Source: Rhynchonema sp. JSB1_4 (lineage: Eukaryota > Nematoda > Chromadorea > Monhysterida > Xyalidae). From it: 64,000 nt of DNA. The DNA lies in NCBI GenBank assembly GCA_030248065.1, contig JASAMV010002805.1, positions 1 to 64,000 on the forward strand. The letters are read 5' to 3'. Each line of letters begins with the position of its first letter. Positions within the stretch are counted from its first letter, which is position 1. A model generated the notes under the pieces. That model saw nothing but the letters and a program-made list of their open reading frames with translations, searched no databases and was not told the origin of the DNA. A program made the translations under genes and the position numbers. This document shows positions 23,977 to 36,622 of the stretch, piece by piece.

Positions 23977-25314
23977 ATGAAATACTGCAAGAAATTGATT
24001 TTCAGAGTTCATTCCAAGATGAAAATTACTGGCCGCACGCAGCGACCGATTCTAATCGATTGTGACTGCATCCAGCTGGACACAATTCGAGCCAAATTCA
24101 GTTCCGATGGTCAGTTGGGTGATGGTGACATTAGATCGTTGATTAAAATTATGCTCAAAACCGAGTGAGTGTTGGATGCGTCCTTGTTTATGTGTATTTA
24201 AGACGGTCTAGCCCCCCCCAGTCAGTCGTCATGTAAGTACTATGTACCTGACACGATCGGAAAATGTTATTTTTTGTTCACAGTGAACAGTATTCAGCCA
24301 CAGAGATGAGGCTAACGGCTGACTGGCGGTTAAAATGTCATTCTAAAGTAACACTCATATCCACAGAGAGGATAAATTGCATGCCATAAAAAAGCTGATG
24401 CTTCACAATCACATTGCAGCAATGCGACAGCCCTTTGCAATGCACTATGGCTGGCAGCTGAGATAGCGCGCACGACACCCACACGATTCCTGTACTTTCT
24501 ATCGCGCAACAAATTGAGCAAAATCATCAGCAAAGCGAATCGTGAGTCGGATTCGACCGTTCGAATGCAACTGCTCAATGTGCTCTGTAGATGGCTGAAT
24601 AATTTGACCGCTGATCTGCACACGATTAGATGCAGACTTGGTTAGTAGTGCATGTTGCGACACCGTAGTGGATAATCTGTATATAAGTACTGGTGTGTGC
24701 TGGTGACTGGTGCGTCTACACTGACGACTACTTGGTGCACCGCCCACCCATGAAAGCAGGCAGGAATTGACAACCTCATGCACAACATGCAGAAAAATGT
24801 GATATTGTTTGTGTTTGTTGCAGTGATCTACAGCGGCGCGATTCCATTGCTGGTGAATCTCGCATTCCACTCTCAATCACCATCTGGCAACGTACTAGCA
24901 ACTTCTGCTATCAATTCACCGAAACCAGTTCGTCCTAGTGACCACCTGTCCGAAATCACCCATTTGTACGCGTTGTGCACGTTGGCCAATCTGTCAATTA
25001 TGGGCGCTGCCAAACGCGAACTGATCTGTTTGCATCAAATCGTGTCGCTCTCGACGCGGACCGTGTTGGATCTGCGCGCCAAGGTGTCCTTTCGACGTCA
25101 GGCCACCAGACTGCTCACCAATCTCAGTTGCAACACGAAACTGGCGCATTTCGCGCTCATGTCTGACAAAACGTTGAATGTTCTGGCGCAGGCCACAAGG
25201 GATAGGGACCACTTGGTGTCGTACTACGCGCGATGGACGGGGGAGAATCTGGAAAAGAATCGATTCGTTAAAAGAAGGTGGCTGAATGCGATGCAGGACG
25301 ATGGCGATAAGTAG
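23977..25314 (+). CDS. Armadillo-like repeat protein
   Basis: Three exons with consistent phases: 23977-24164, 24420-24640 and 24824-25314 (TAG), 299 aa if the first in-frame ATG is used. An upstream exon or a later ATG at 24019 is possible. Helical repeats of armadillo type are visible. Examples are ATALCNALWLAAEIARTT, VRMQLLNVLCRWLNNLTADL, SGAIPLLVNLAFHS, LYALCTLANLSIMG and RRQATRLLTNLSCNTKLAHF, each with the amphipathic leucine and small-residue pattern and an Asn-Leu-(S/T) turn. Such proteins are usually cytosolic scaffolds. I cannot assign a named family. A Ser/Pro-rich loop (SQSPSGNVLATSAINSPKP) interrupts the third exon's repeats. Confidence 0.75.
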
Positions 25315-26467
25315 ACCGGATATGAGTCACCATGCTTCTTTGTAGAATTAATTAATTGTCGGTTTCATTTTGATTACAACGCTCTTCTGTGGTTCAAACA
25401 AACCTCATGATGCTGGTGTACACTGCTCGATAAATATTGTGACATACAATGCGTGGATGTGACATGCTTGGAAGCACGTGCACAACATGGTTACGACTCG
25501 TTGATATTTGACTGATCCACTTTGACTAAGCATTCAAACGAAAACCAACAGCTGCGTTATCTTCATGACATGTTCAACAAGTGAATGTGTCTGCGCAATA
25601 AAACATTTGAACATGCGTGTGCATACATACCATACCCACAGTTGGTATGCTTTTGTTTGATTCTTTGTCCGTGTGCAGCAAATGCAGGCGAGGTTAAAAC
25701 GCGGCCGCGTGCGAGTCAACGAAAAACGTTTTTTCGGGTGAATGATTCATGCAGAATATAATAATTCGAGTTTGAAGCGATGAGTATTCGTAAGACGATT
25801 AGATGCGCACAAGTTATATGCATGTAAATGAGGGCGAAACTTGTTTTGATGTGTCATTTTCGTCAGAGACTATTAGAGAACCAATGGTTTTTCGCTGAGA
25901 AAAAAACAAACGTGTAGACGTTTCATTTTACTTTTTCGTTTCGATTTCTAGGTATTCTGAATATATAACTAGCACTCATCCAGACTGGTACCTTCTAGAA
26001 AGGCAAACCTTGCAAGTTTGCCCGAGTCAAAACATGCGTCTGTTTGTCGAAAGTGCACCTATACTACTATATGAGTTCGTATATCTTTGTAATATTTTCC
26101 AAAAATGCTACACACTCTTCTTTTTGTTCAGCGCACTTCTTGCGTAACTACACGTAACTCCCACTACACGAGAGTCAACGCGTTGAAGTTATATATGTAT
26201 GTGTAGCATGTGGGATTCCAAGAAATTGTGATGAGAATTTCAAAAAGTGAAATTTTCTGAATAAGATTCCGATGTTGTTACGGTGTGAATAGACGTTTGT
26301 TGACATTTTTTGGGTTGGCGAACACTTGACTCTTCTGCATACACATTCGCTTGCAATTTGCAACTTTATATTGACCAGCACATCACATGCACTAATCCGC
26401 CACATAATCTGAATAAAATTATGATGCGTTGTGAAACATCACCCGGCTGATGGGCTGACATGAAACA
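25315..26467. other. Intergenic, nothing recognised
   Basis: A/T-rich spacer of 1.15 kb. An AATAAA at 25597-25602, 283 bases past the ARM gene stop, could be its poly(A) signal. One TGAAACATCA (26432-26441) lies 27 bases before the next gene's ATG. Confidence 0.5.
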
Positions 26468-28412
26468 ATGCAACATCTCAGCCGTCTATTGATCATACTC
26501 TGCTTTGCCGCTGTCAGAATAGGTATGAACTGTTTTGGCAACGTTTTGAGTTTTAAATCTGCAGTTTTTTTTTAACTGAATGCCAGCTGGGAGCCGTGTA
26601 GGCCAACGCTGGGTAGGCAGGTTTCGCGGCCACTTTAATGAGTCGGGATATCATATTTCATGTACTGAAACTAAATATCTTTCGGTCATTAACTCATGCC
26701 AGTCAAGACCTTGTTTGGGCTGAATTTATAACAAAAATTGTCAGTATTTCCCAATGGCATAGGAACGGACGCGCAGTCATCTGTGTTCCAACGGCGACAT
26801 CGTTTGTTGCAACGATTACGCAAAGACGATGAACCACCCACCACAACCAGTCAGGCGTTCAGGTCACGAATTCGATTGTTGCCGTCGACAAACACGCCGA
26901 CACGGAGGCTTGATCTCGGTAAATTGAGGGATTTGAGCGATTTTGACAACATTTAAGTTTGGTTTGACACCTGTAGCTTGAAAATCTTGGAATGTTCAAA
27001 GTCCGGCTCCCTATATAACCTGGCGAAAATTGGACAGATAGGCATGCGTACATGTGGGCCCCATTTTATTATTTTCGTCTTTACTGTCATCTAGTAATTT
27101 TGCAATGTGTAAACGCCATGGGAAAATGTATGGAACTGAGGGGACCCTGACTCCCCTCGCAACGCGTTTTGGGGCAAGCGTTCTGCCACTGAGGTAGTAC
27201 AGTACAAATGCAATCACAACAAACTCAGTGGTCCAAAGACAGCTATGTCTGCCAGCCACAGTATGGGGAGCTGTGCTTTTCAGCACTATACGTATGTGCA
27301 GTATAGGTGTATCAGCGCTGTAACATCACTGTAACATAACCGTATGATTGGACATGTTGTTCTAGTAACTGAACCGACGAGGCCGGCCACCACCGTCCGT
27401 CAGCATCAGGTGCAACTGATCACAGCACCAGCCGACACGCCATTCCCATTTCGCCGCCCGACCACCGAACGTGACCCACCCAATCTGATACGTTTGTCCA
27501 CTTGGCCACCAGGGTCACGAGGACCAAGACCGAGTCTTGTCACAGCGCCCTTCACTCAGGTTGGAGTTGGTCAGACAAAGCAGATCAAAGGTGTCAAACT
27601 TAGGAATCGCAAAGGATTGTCCAGTTTTAGAAGTGGTCACGTGACGAATCTACTCACGATGATCCAACCTAATTCGATCAGAAATTTTGAAATACCATCA
27701 AGATTCAAGTTCTAGATGCGAATCAGGATGCAGGAAATTACCAAGACTTTGGTTGACGGACCACACTGATCACAGGAGGAGTTCAACAGCAGCAGTACAG
27801 CCGGCAGTCTATTTGCTCGATTCTCGGTCACACCACGAAGCAGTCTGTCGCCATTCCCGCCGTTGGTGACGGCTCCGTCCATTGACCAGCCCCGAGCACC
27901 GATCCCGCCCCTGGACAGTCTAAAGAAACCATCGGTGATCACGGTGGATCATCCAGGCAGTGGGGCAGTGAGAGTGCGTGCCAACCTACAACCTCCACCC
28001 ATCACCGTTGCGCCGGTCACAAGTGCCAGTCAAACAACTACCACCGGGCTTGGAGCACCACCAGGTTACTTTTGGTCTGCATGCTGTTTTTTGCTGTTGT
28101 TATTAGGTGATTGGTTGTGTGCACGCATAGGTACACCATCTGAGCCCACGAGAACGTGCAGCACGTGTACACTTATTCTGAATATTCGTCCAACCAGATG
28201 TGGTGCACCGTTTCTGTTCGCATCCGACTCAATTTCACCAACTTCACATTGCAGCCATTCGACCATTCCACGTGTTGGAGACGGAAAGCGAACGCAACGA
28301 ATTCAAGAAAGAGATGCAACGTCGTTCACTTAATTGGCGACGTATTCAATTCTTCACCATTCAGCACTTGAAAGCGGCGCGACTGGCCAGACGGAAAAGG
28401 GTCAATGGATGA
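26468..28412 (+). CDS. Secreted Pro/Thr/Arg-rich protein of unknown function
   Basis: Five exons whose phases agree: 26468-26522, 26763-26918, 27366-27559, 27776-28064 and 28198-28412 (TGA), 302 aa. Exon 1 is a clean signal peptide (MQHLSRLLIILCFAAVRI) just before the first splice junction. The rest is low-complexity and probably disordered, with Thr, Pro, Ser and Arg runs such as DDEPPTTTSQAF, STNTPTRRLDL, PFPFRRPTTERDPPN, PPPITVAPVT and ASQTTTTGLGAPPG. The C-terminus is basic and helical (RRKRVNG end). It is almost free of cysteine. I do not recognise the family. Its place beside the ZP/PAN gene and its composition would suit an extracellular matrix or cuticle component, which is inference. 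The last intron is the least certain junction. Confidence 0.65.
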
Positions 28413-29777
28413 CACAACAAAATATTTTGCTTTCCTGTCTAATGTGCGATCTCATGTGTTTGGCCCCCCGACGTTTTCGTGTGAATCTTCATTTTTCAAA
28501 TATTTGATCTCTGCCATTTCATTTTTGTCACTTTTTGTGAAGTGCACATGTGATTATGTTATGTAACATCGCAAAATGATGATGCGATGATGACACAGTT
28601 GGTGTCACGTGATTGTTGGGTCGTATCTACGCTACACCGATCACGCAGGACAACACGCAAACGGTACCCACCAGTTGCACAGAATGTGGCCCCTATTTGT
28701 ATTCCATCATTGCATGTGCACACAAAAAACGCCTGACTCTACGCGGTCATGTGGGTCACAGCGTCGAGCAGCGCAGTTCAAGTGCTCCGTTTCGTACCCA
28801 CCCACTGAACACGCGCGCGTACGCTGCTTTTTTCGGCGCCACAACTCAGGTCTTGCGCTGCTAAAATGTGGAAGAGAAGTGCGAGCGCACCTTGCATGCA
28901 TCTAATGATTGGTGCATGTACATGTGTACAGCAGTTGTGCGTCTGTGCGCCAAAACCTAATGTACCAACCAAGTTGTTAGAATATTTTGTTTCACACTAC
29001 AGCAGCCCGGAATTGATGCGTGGAGCTGCGCGTGTTTGCGAGTTAAACACATGCAGGTACACATGTGTTGCATCTAGTGGCCCACAAGTGGCCGACATGC
29101 TCCAGTTTCGAACATTGCGCATGTGGAGGTGCGGGTGCTGCTCAGTGATTGAGTTCGGTCCTGAATACCACAGCTCGACTGAATTGAAAATGTCCGAAGA
29201 AAGGCAAACACTGTTAAATATGGGGTATAAACTGGGCTAAACGCTCGAAACGTATATACTATCTAATCGCATCATGCGTGTGAGGGGCACATACAGTATT
29301 TGTGTACCCACACGCACAGGCACTTGAGTTGACACACACTCATATTGCTCACATAACGATTATGCAACAAAAGTTTCAATTAAAATTAGAACAATTTAAA
29401 ACCAACAACTGAACTCGTATGTGTTAAGTGCATCGCAACGCAACAATCACAAGAACGCCCCACCAACTTATAGAGTTAAATAATGATAATGTTCAAATGC
29501 TCAAATAATACTAACTCATTGCTGCGCACAACTGGCCGTTGCTCACAATTGGCTTGCCAAGTGGATGTTCTTTTTTGTTGTGATTCAGTCGATGCAAGGC
29601 AGTGCCAGTCACCACAGAAAGTGCTTGAAACATCCGTGTCCTAATTAAGACTCCTCCAAGCAGCAGTTACCCCAAAAGTCATTTCACATTATTCTATCTA
29701 CACCACCGACATCATGATTTCCGGTTTGCACTTTGAGTCGACAATTTGAACGTCAGCCTTCATCGAACTTCAACATC
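28413..29777. other. Intergenic, upstream region of the ZP/PAN gene
   Basis: 1.36 kb with no supported coding exon. A 124-codon plus-strand frame (28866-29240) has no recognisable motif or splice partners. Confidence 0.5.
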
Positions 29778-32700
29778 ATGCTTCGCCACTATTGCTATTT
29801 ATTTAGCTTGTGGGGTAAGTTTTTCTTGCCTGATCTAAGTACACGGTCTCACTATTCACGACGTTTCAAGAAAGCCACATTTACAGGCTACATCACAGCC
29901 CAGCAGTCCCAATCGAGTGTGCCATTTTTCTTGGATGACCAGAACTTCAATGCCACCGAACTGACTGAACCTACTGAGCGGTCGATTAAAGGTTGGTTTG
30001 TAACAAAGGATACCAGGATAGGTTTCGCCGGACCCTAACGAACATATTGTATGTTCCAAATTGACCACACCCTAATGTTTCAGCGCCCTTCTGCACCGGC
30101 GACCACCGTCCGGCGTTCATTCGGATTGCAGATGCCGTACGCATGGGTGTGCCCACCATTGTGACGGGCACCACATTGGACAAATGTGCACAGTTGTGTC
30201 GAGACGATGTCGAACCATGTCAGTTGATATCAAGACTTCTTTAGTTCCCTTTGTGATTCAAGCATTCGGTCCGTGCACATGCGCGACGTAGGCTCGGCCG
30301 CGAAGCCTACACATGGCGTGCACAATGCACAATTTATATATCTGAAACATCAACTTATTATTGAGTGAGCGGTGCGACCCGTTCGTGTCGTGGCTTCAAC
30401 CACCAATCGGACGAGCATTCCCACTGCGAACTATTCGACGTGACCGTCAAGCAAGCGCCGTTGAATGAGAACGTCGGCAAACGATCCTATTACTTCCACA
30501 AAGTCTGTCTGACAAGTGAGTCGACAATGAAAAATAAAAAGAAAGAGAAAATCATCATTGGCATTATTCTGTACTTGTCTATCAGGTACATTCGTCGGTT
30601 GCTACGAACGGCCATACGCGTTCACGGTGATTCCCGACAGTCGGACTGACACAAATATACGACATTCTGTCACGGCGCTCGACACTCAAGAATGCCTGTC
30701 TCGATGTCTGATGCACAACGAATTTGTGTGTCGCGCCGTCAACTACAATCGACGCACGCAGTTAGTTGATGTTTCACGTGGTCAAAGTGTCGGCTGACTA
30801 TGAATTGAGCAGCGTATTTTTGGGTGCCCGTTTTGATCTGTACTCACAAACAGGGCGTGCAGCGGGTCATTGCGAATGCACCACGTGGACGTGACCACAA
30901 AACGCCACCAAAATAATCCAACTTTGATTACAGCGCATGCGAAATGTCGGACAGTGTACGCGTGCGTGGCGGTTCGGTGCACCATCACAAGGTGATCGGC
31001 ACTGATTACTACGAAAGCAACTGTCTTACAAGTAAGGTTATGTACAACCAAACTGGGCATGCCTTTGTCAACGATCATACAATTCCGTAACTGACCTTTG
31101 TTCCCAGAAGCGAATCGCTGTCGTCACGGTACTGTGCATTTTGTGAAGGTCGCCAGGACGCACGTGGTCGGGGAGGATCTGTCGGCCAGACAACGCTCGT
31201 TGGGTGCCTGTCTCAACAGGTATACCCTGAAGACGTCCCATATTTATATAAGACAAAAACCCTGAAGTATCAAGGCGACAACTATACGACGGTATTTGCA
31301 GATGCATCGAGAACAACAGTTTCTACTGTCGCAGTGTCGAGTATCGGCCTCGCACCAATGCGTGCTTTTTGTCTGATGTAGACTCGACCACCAATCCTAG
31401 CATTATCGTCACCGCAAAGGATTCTGGCACTGACTGGTACGAACCAGTCTGTATTCCAGGTATGGGATCTTTAATGTTGAGCACTGTTGTGTGAAACATC
31501 AGTCACGTATAAGTCAGATAATCGTCGGCTTCTGCAGCGCTACTGTCCGAAACTATCAATTTCGCGTCCCATAACATTATTGAAACATCCCTATTATGTC
31601 CCAGCTGTATTACTCTGTGTCCATGCAGGTGCCGCACGTATCTTCTGCGACAATCCCTATCTATACGAGCGCATGCCAACCACAATGATGGAAACATCAG
31701 ATGCAATGCTGCAAGTGATGTCCAATGTCAGCGTGGAAAGTTGCATGTTGAAATGTCTGCAGCTGCAGTCCTGCAAATCATTCAATTTCGATCGATCCAA
31801 GATCGAATGCACGCTGTTGACAAATGCCCGCACCGATGTGAATATCAGCGCTGATAGTGCAAGGTTGAACATCTTTGTTTGCTATGAGATCGGCAAAGCA
31901 ACAAGTAAAACCATTGATACCTACTGTATGTACGTATATATTCACTCAAAAGACAGATTTCGTCTTTTTAGCCCCGACAAAGTGGTTAGGATGATTGAGG
32001 CAAAGAACGGGGATTACTACGAAATCATGTGTCCTGAACGAACAGGTACTTGCTCTATGATCCAAGAACATTTTCACGGACTCTCACATGGAGTTGGCCT
32101 TGTTGGTTCAGGCAAGCACTACCACGTCCGCTCCGAGCCAGGCGTGTTGAACGCGGAAGCACAGAAGACTTATCCGGATGAACCCACTGAGTTGCTATTG
32201 AAACGGAGGGACGAAGTGCCTGATTTTCAGGAGAAACGGGAGTGAGTATGCTATGACCCTGATGCCTAAAGGCCTAACTATACTTCGTTCTCTCAGAGAA
32301 CAAAGAACAACTTCTCGCGCGCTGATTGGTCCACGTATGTTCAACAGCCAATCAGCGCGCGAGTATTTGTTCTTTGTTCTCTGAGAGAACGAAGTATAGT
32401 TAGGCCTGGACGCCACATCCACGTACAGTCTACCCTCTTTAAAATATTCCCCGCCACCGCCACATGATAATTATGATGACGAACATATTGTTCAAGTTAA
32501 GAGAGAGCAGACTGTGGCTGACTGCAGATTGTTGCCATCGAAGCAACGGTCAATGCGCGCCACCGATGATGTCAACAAACGAAGTGGGGCGATCGGGAAA
32601 TGCGGATTTGAGTTGAAGGCACAGAACAGAAACCTCAAACCGTTCTACCGAAACGACCACCCTCGAATCAGGTAGGTGAACAGATCGTTATATGATTCGG

Positions 32701-35700
32701 CTCTGATGAGATGTATTGCACGATGATGTTTCAATGCGCAGGTCAATCGAGGCTTGCCAGCTCATGTGTGAGTCGTGGCGCACTTTTGTTTGTCGCTCAG
32801 CCAGTTATTCACAGCGATCCAATCTATGTTCATTGAGTCAGCTCGATCTCAATGACTTTGGTTTGTCCGAATTAACTCAGTACGATCCGGACTACAATTT
32901 TTACGTGCGGAACAACTGTGAGGAAACAGATTTGGATGAGCCTTGTAAGTGTCATTTTGCAACCCACGTTTTTTCGCTTCTGGTCATGCACTTGTTGCGT
33001 TCCGAAGCCAGAAAAGTCACAACGCAACTAGATGCATAGCTACATTAACGCTTTTTTATCTAACCCAATTGTATCCAATACTGTCCCCTGGTGGTGGTGT
33101 TTGTACTGATTGTCGTCCCATTCAGTAAACATAAAAGACGATGCAGTGTCAGCCAACGGAGTGGTGGTGTTCCGTGGTGGACCGAGTCCCTCCAGACGCA
33201 CACCAAGCGCCAATGATCGACAATCGCCAAAACATCACGGGGTACGTTAGAAGGGGATGGAACGGGGGTCAACTGGCTTGTATGTGCCACACGAAAACAC
33301 ATTTTTGTACCTTGGGCAGTATCAGTGTTACGGATCTGTCATGGTCGATTGATTTTACAATACCTAATTATTTCGCGGTTCACCTATGCCACTCAATTTG
33401 GACCAGCATCAAAGTTCTTTCTGGAGCTATAGATATAGTTCGGTATCAACCAATTAATTCAATCAAGCACCGCGACTTTAGCATTCTTATTAGGTCATTA
33501 TATTAAGTCATTATTTAGCTGTCGAGCGGCAGTCTCCCATCGACCGGCGAGGCGTCATCGTGGTTCCAGGGCAACGGCGGCGGTCGTTCGTCATCCACCG
33601 CTGGCTCGTCGATCAACTCACGACGACCCGATTTGCCAGATGTTGACTTGGCACGATTGGACACTTTTGATCTGTTCTCACCGTCGGTTAGTCGCGCAGT
33701 TAGGTCATGGCCACAATCTATAACTGTGGTGGTTATGCTCGAGCTCAGGCCAACACCCAGAGCCCGACCACTACTGATCTGATAAATGGTTCCCATTTGT
33801 GTGTGACAAATAATGCGCAATTGTGTCCATCTTCTCGCAACATCACCAACCCACCTTGTTGTGTCAGGCATCGTCGAGTCGCAGCAGTGGTCCCGGCGAC
33901 ATCGCACCATCCCCGCCCCTAAGCAACAGTCAACCACATGTCAACAGTGACATGGCTGTGTTGGGCATTGATCCATCCGAAGTGCTGATCACTGCTGATT
34001 GCCTGCCTGAAGGCGTCAACGTCACTGTCATATTGCCGAATACGGTACGCGTGTGTTCCTAGGTGGCTGATGTTTCAAAGTTGTAAAAATGCTGGTACAG
34101 TCTAGTCTCCAGTGACATGAAAGAGACCCTCATTACTCAGGCTCTGTAATCAAATCCAGTCGTCAAATCTTGTCATCAAATCACATGTATTATTTCTCGC
34201 ACTCATTTGGGGCTGATGTATCATTGCTTGATTTGACGACAGTACTATTAGCCCGGTACTTGGTGATCAATTTCTAAAATAACATTTAGATATTTACAAA
34301 TGTTTTCCAGCGCTACACGGGTGCCATTTATGCGGCCGAGCGTTTTTCGTTCTGTCGCACGCGCGTCAGTGCCCAGTCACAGTTCTCACTCTTTCTTCAT
34401 CGTCCATCAGTCAATTCAGCGTGCAACACACTGGAAGTGGTCGGTTCAATTTAAACTGTGATGATTTTCTCTTAATTTTCAGGTAAAAAAATTAAACTTG
34501 TGTTTTTTCACGCAGAATAACCTTCTATCGGCGGTGGTGATTGTTTCCAACGACCAAGTGCTGCCGTTTGATGTGACCACCAAAGACGATCTGTTCTATG
34601 AGGTGTCCTGTGACTATTCGGGCACGGACATTGCTGAATTGAGGGAGGGCGTGCTCGTGAGAGGCGGCATTGTCGTCGGGTAAGCGCCTTTGGAATTTGA
34701 ATTTCGCGCCAAAAATATTCAAAGCTGTTTGACCAATCCCAGCGGTCCGACACCACGAGTGATCGCAGCGACAGCGGACAAGAAACTGCGCGATCTTGAC
34801 GTGACGCTCAGGATTCTGCGTGACGGTCGACCGGTTCAGAATGTGCTACTTGGAGAACGACTGACTTTGAGCATTGAGAGCACCGCACCATGTTGGATTG
34901 GATTGGCGGAAATGTGTTGAATTGTTTTGTTTGTTTTTAATTGCGATGCTGAACAATTGCAGCGGATCGCATGGAGGTCGACAGTTGCAACGTCACCCGC
35001 ATCGGTGGCAATGGTCCGTCACCCGAACCGTTGACTCTGTTGCGAAACGGGTATGTGCATCAACTGATGTTTCATTTTGCATCTTCTTTATATCGAATAC
35101 GAGATCGTGATCGAAAGTCTTCCGTTATTGTGATTAACACTGTAGTGCCAAAAATGAATGGTAGGGGGCCGAACTGTGCGTCACTAGGAAGTTACGCTCC
35201 TATGAGGCTCTACTGTGTGTACTATTCGATGAAACATCAGCCTATCATCAATTGTGCATTGCAGTTGTCCAATAATGGAACAAGTGCTGGGCGCTGTGAG
35301 TCGCAGTGAACGTGGCTTGCAATCGTCGTTGACTGCATTCAGAATCGATGGCAGTGCTGAGATACAGATCGCATGTTTGGTCAAGTTCTGCGCCGGGGAA
35401 TGCGTATTGGTTAGACTTGGGTGATTGTCGATTGGTTGAGACTGCAATTAAACCGAACCCGATGAAGTTTCGGATGATCTTTGATCATGTTTCTATGTTT
35501 CCAGCCGTTCTGCGAGCCCCAACAACACTTAACGCGTCGCAAACGCAGTCCTCAAGCGCGTGACGGTGGATTCAGTGGTCCCAGATGGGTACCGACTTAT
35601 TTGAGTTTTGAAGAAGACGATGCCGATTTACTAGAGGACTTTGGCAACCTGCCAATCTCATTCCACGATCCCGGGAACAACGAACAACAGCACAATTACA

Positions 35701-35746
35701 CCACAACGTCCACAACAACAACAGCCAGAACAACACAGCGACACAG

Positions 35747-35783
<37 letters not shown>

Positions 35784-36622
35784 GCAGGCCGGTACAAAGG
35801 CATCAACTTCAAACACACTGACGAGTCTGAAGAGACAGAGGAAAAGGAATTGGCCGAATCGGTGGACAGCATCCTCAGGGTCTATGTGCCCGGCGAAGTG
35901 GGTGCACCGAGGGCATATGACGAGGACAATGGTTGGTCGCAGGGGTACTGGTATAGCTCGCCCCACGGGATACAGGGTAGGCTGTGCGAGCCCGAGCCTC
36001 CGCAGTTGAATCGAAACATTACGTTGGAACTGCTACTGACAAGCTTTTCATCATTACACGCAAAAAGTGCAATAGAAATAAAAAAGCGGGAAGTTATCCG
36101 TAAGCCCAGCTTAAAAACCTGCCTTAATCTCAATTCTATGTTAGGCCCAGCCTTGCGATGGTTATGACATTGCATTGGCACTTAGAATGATGTTTCACAG
36201 CCATCCATTTCAGTCTACGACGTGCACGTCTCACGTCACCCTGTCGCACCCAATGTTTCATCAGCCAGTACGCAGTGCGTGTCGCGCAGTCTATTCCTGG
36301 TGATGTGTATCAGTCTGGGCATTCTGCTCATCATCACCCTTGTCTGTGCCTTCACCATCATGCACTACAGGGGCACGTGCACATCGTGCCTGGGTGGTCC
36401 GCTGGCCAATCTGTATCAAAGAAAATCTATACCCGAGTGTCATAATAGGTGTGTTAGCATTTTATCAATTGATTTGTTAGTTTTTGGTTAGCAGGTTAGC
36501 AATTTTCAAACTTCAAATTACTTTTTCACAGTCTGGCTTCGTCGGTGGCCACCAGCACCTACGAGCACGTGCAGCATCGTCGCAAGGGACGCAGTGGGTC
36601 GCGCATTAGAGGTCATTTATGA
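29778..36622 (+). CDS. NOAH/NompA-like apical matrix protein: five PAN domains, ZP domain, TM
   Basis: Twenty-three exons, every phase consistent, 1248 aa: 29778-29814, 29887-29991, 30084-30218, 30366-30515, 30586-30760, 30934-31031, 31108-31219, 31302-31459, 31629-31904, 32112-32241, 32429-32671, 32742-32944, 33126-33241, 33519-33686, 33868-34044, 34311-34436, 34516-34679, 34743-34891, 34963-35050, 35265-35403, 35505-35976, 36214-36448, 36532-36622. A short signal peptide is followed by five PAN modules (e.g. CLSRCLMHNEFVCRAVNY, CLNRCIENNSFYCRSVEY, CMLKCLQLQSCKSFNF). Then come a Ser-rich linker, a ZP domain (ITADCLPEGVNVTV, FYEVSCDY, AEIQIACLVKFCAGEC), a furin site RRKR, a polyglutamine tract, and TM helix LFLVMCISLGILLIITLVCAF with a short tail. 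Family members (Drosophila NompA, C. elegans NOAH-1/2) anchor epidermis and sensory endings to the cuticle. Confidence 0.93.
32271..32406. mobile_element. 136-bp palindromic MITE, copy 1 (intron of the ZP/PAN gene)
   Basis: GGCCTAACTATACTTCGTTC at 32271 is mirrored at 32406. Nearly the whole element is a hairpin around a ~22-bp centre (GGTCCACGTATGTTCAACAG). A second copy is at 56138-56273 with the centre in opposite orientation. It lies between exons 10 and 11 and ends 22 bp before the exon 11 acceptor. Confidence 0.9.
35747..35782 (+). repeat. CAA microsatellite encoding polyglutamine
   Basis: About a dozen CAA triplets in exon 21 of the ZP/PAN gene, in frame as Gln, between the furin-type site and the TM helix. 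It follows a Thr-rich run (TTTSTTTTARTT). Pure CAA suggests recent slippage and probable length polymorphism. Confidence 0.9.

Noticed and set aside
24361..24419. Extra coding bases before the second exon of the ARM gene
   Set aside because: Including them shifts the frame and hits a stop. The acceptor at 24419 gives the correct phase and repeat sequence.
30787..30893. Open stretch reading VSADYELSSVFLGARFDLYSQ as part of a PAN domain
   Set aside because: It lies in the 30761-30933 intron. Splicing 30760 to 30934 keeps phase and restores the conserved Cys (HACEMSDS...YYESNC), so this stretch is not coding.
31972..32050. Open frame with DYYEIMCPERT resembling the end of a PAN domain
   Set aside because: Its phase does not fit exon 9 (ends 31904), while the exon at 32112 fits exactly and PAN 4 is already complete.
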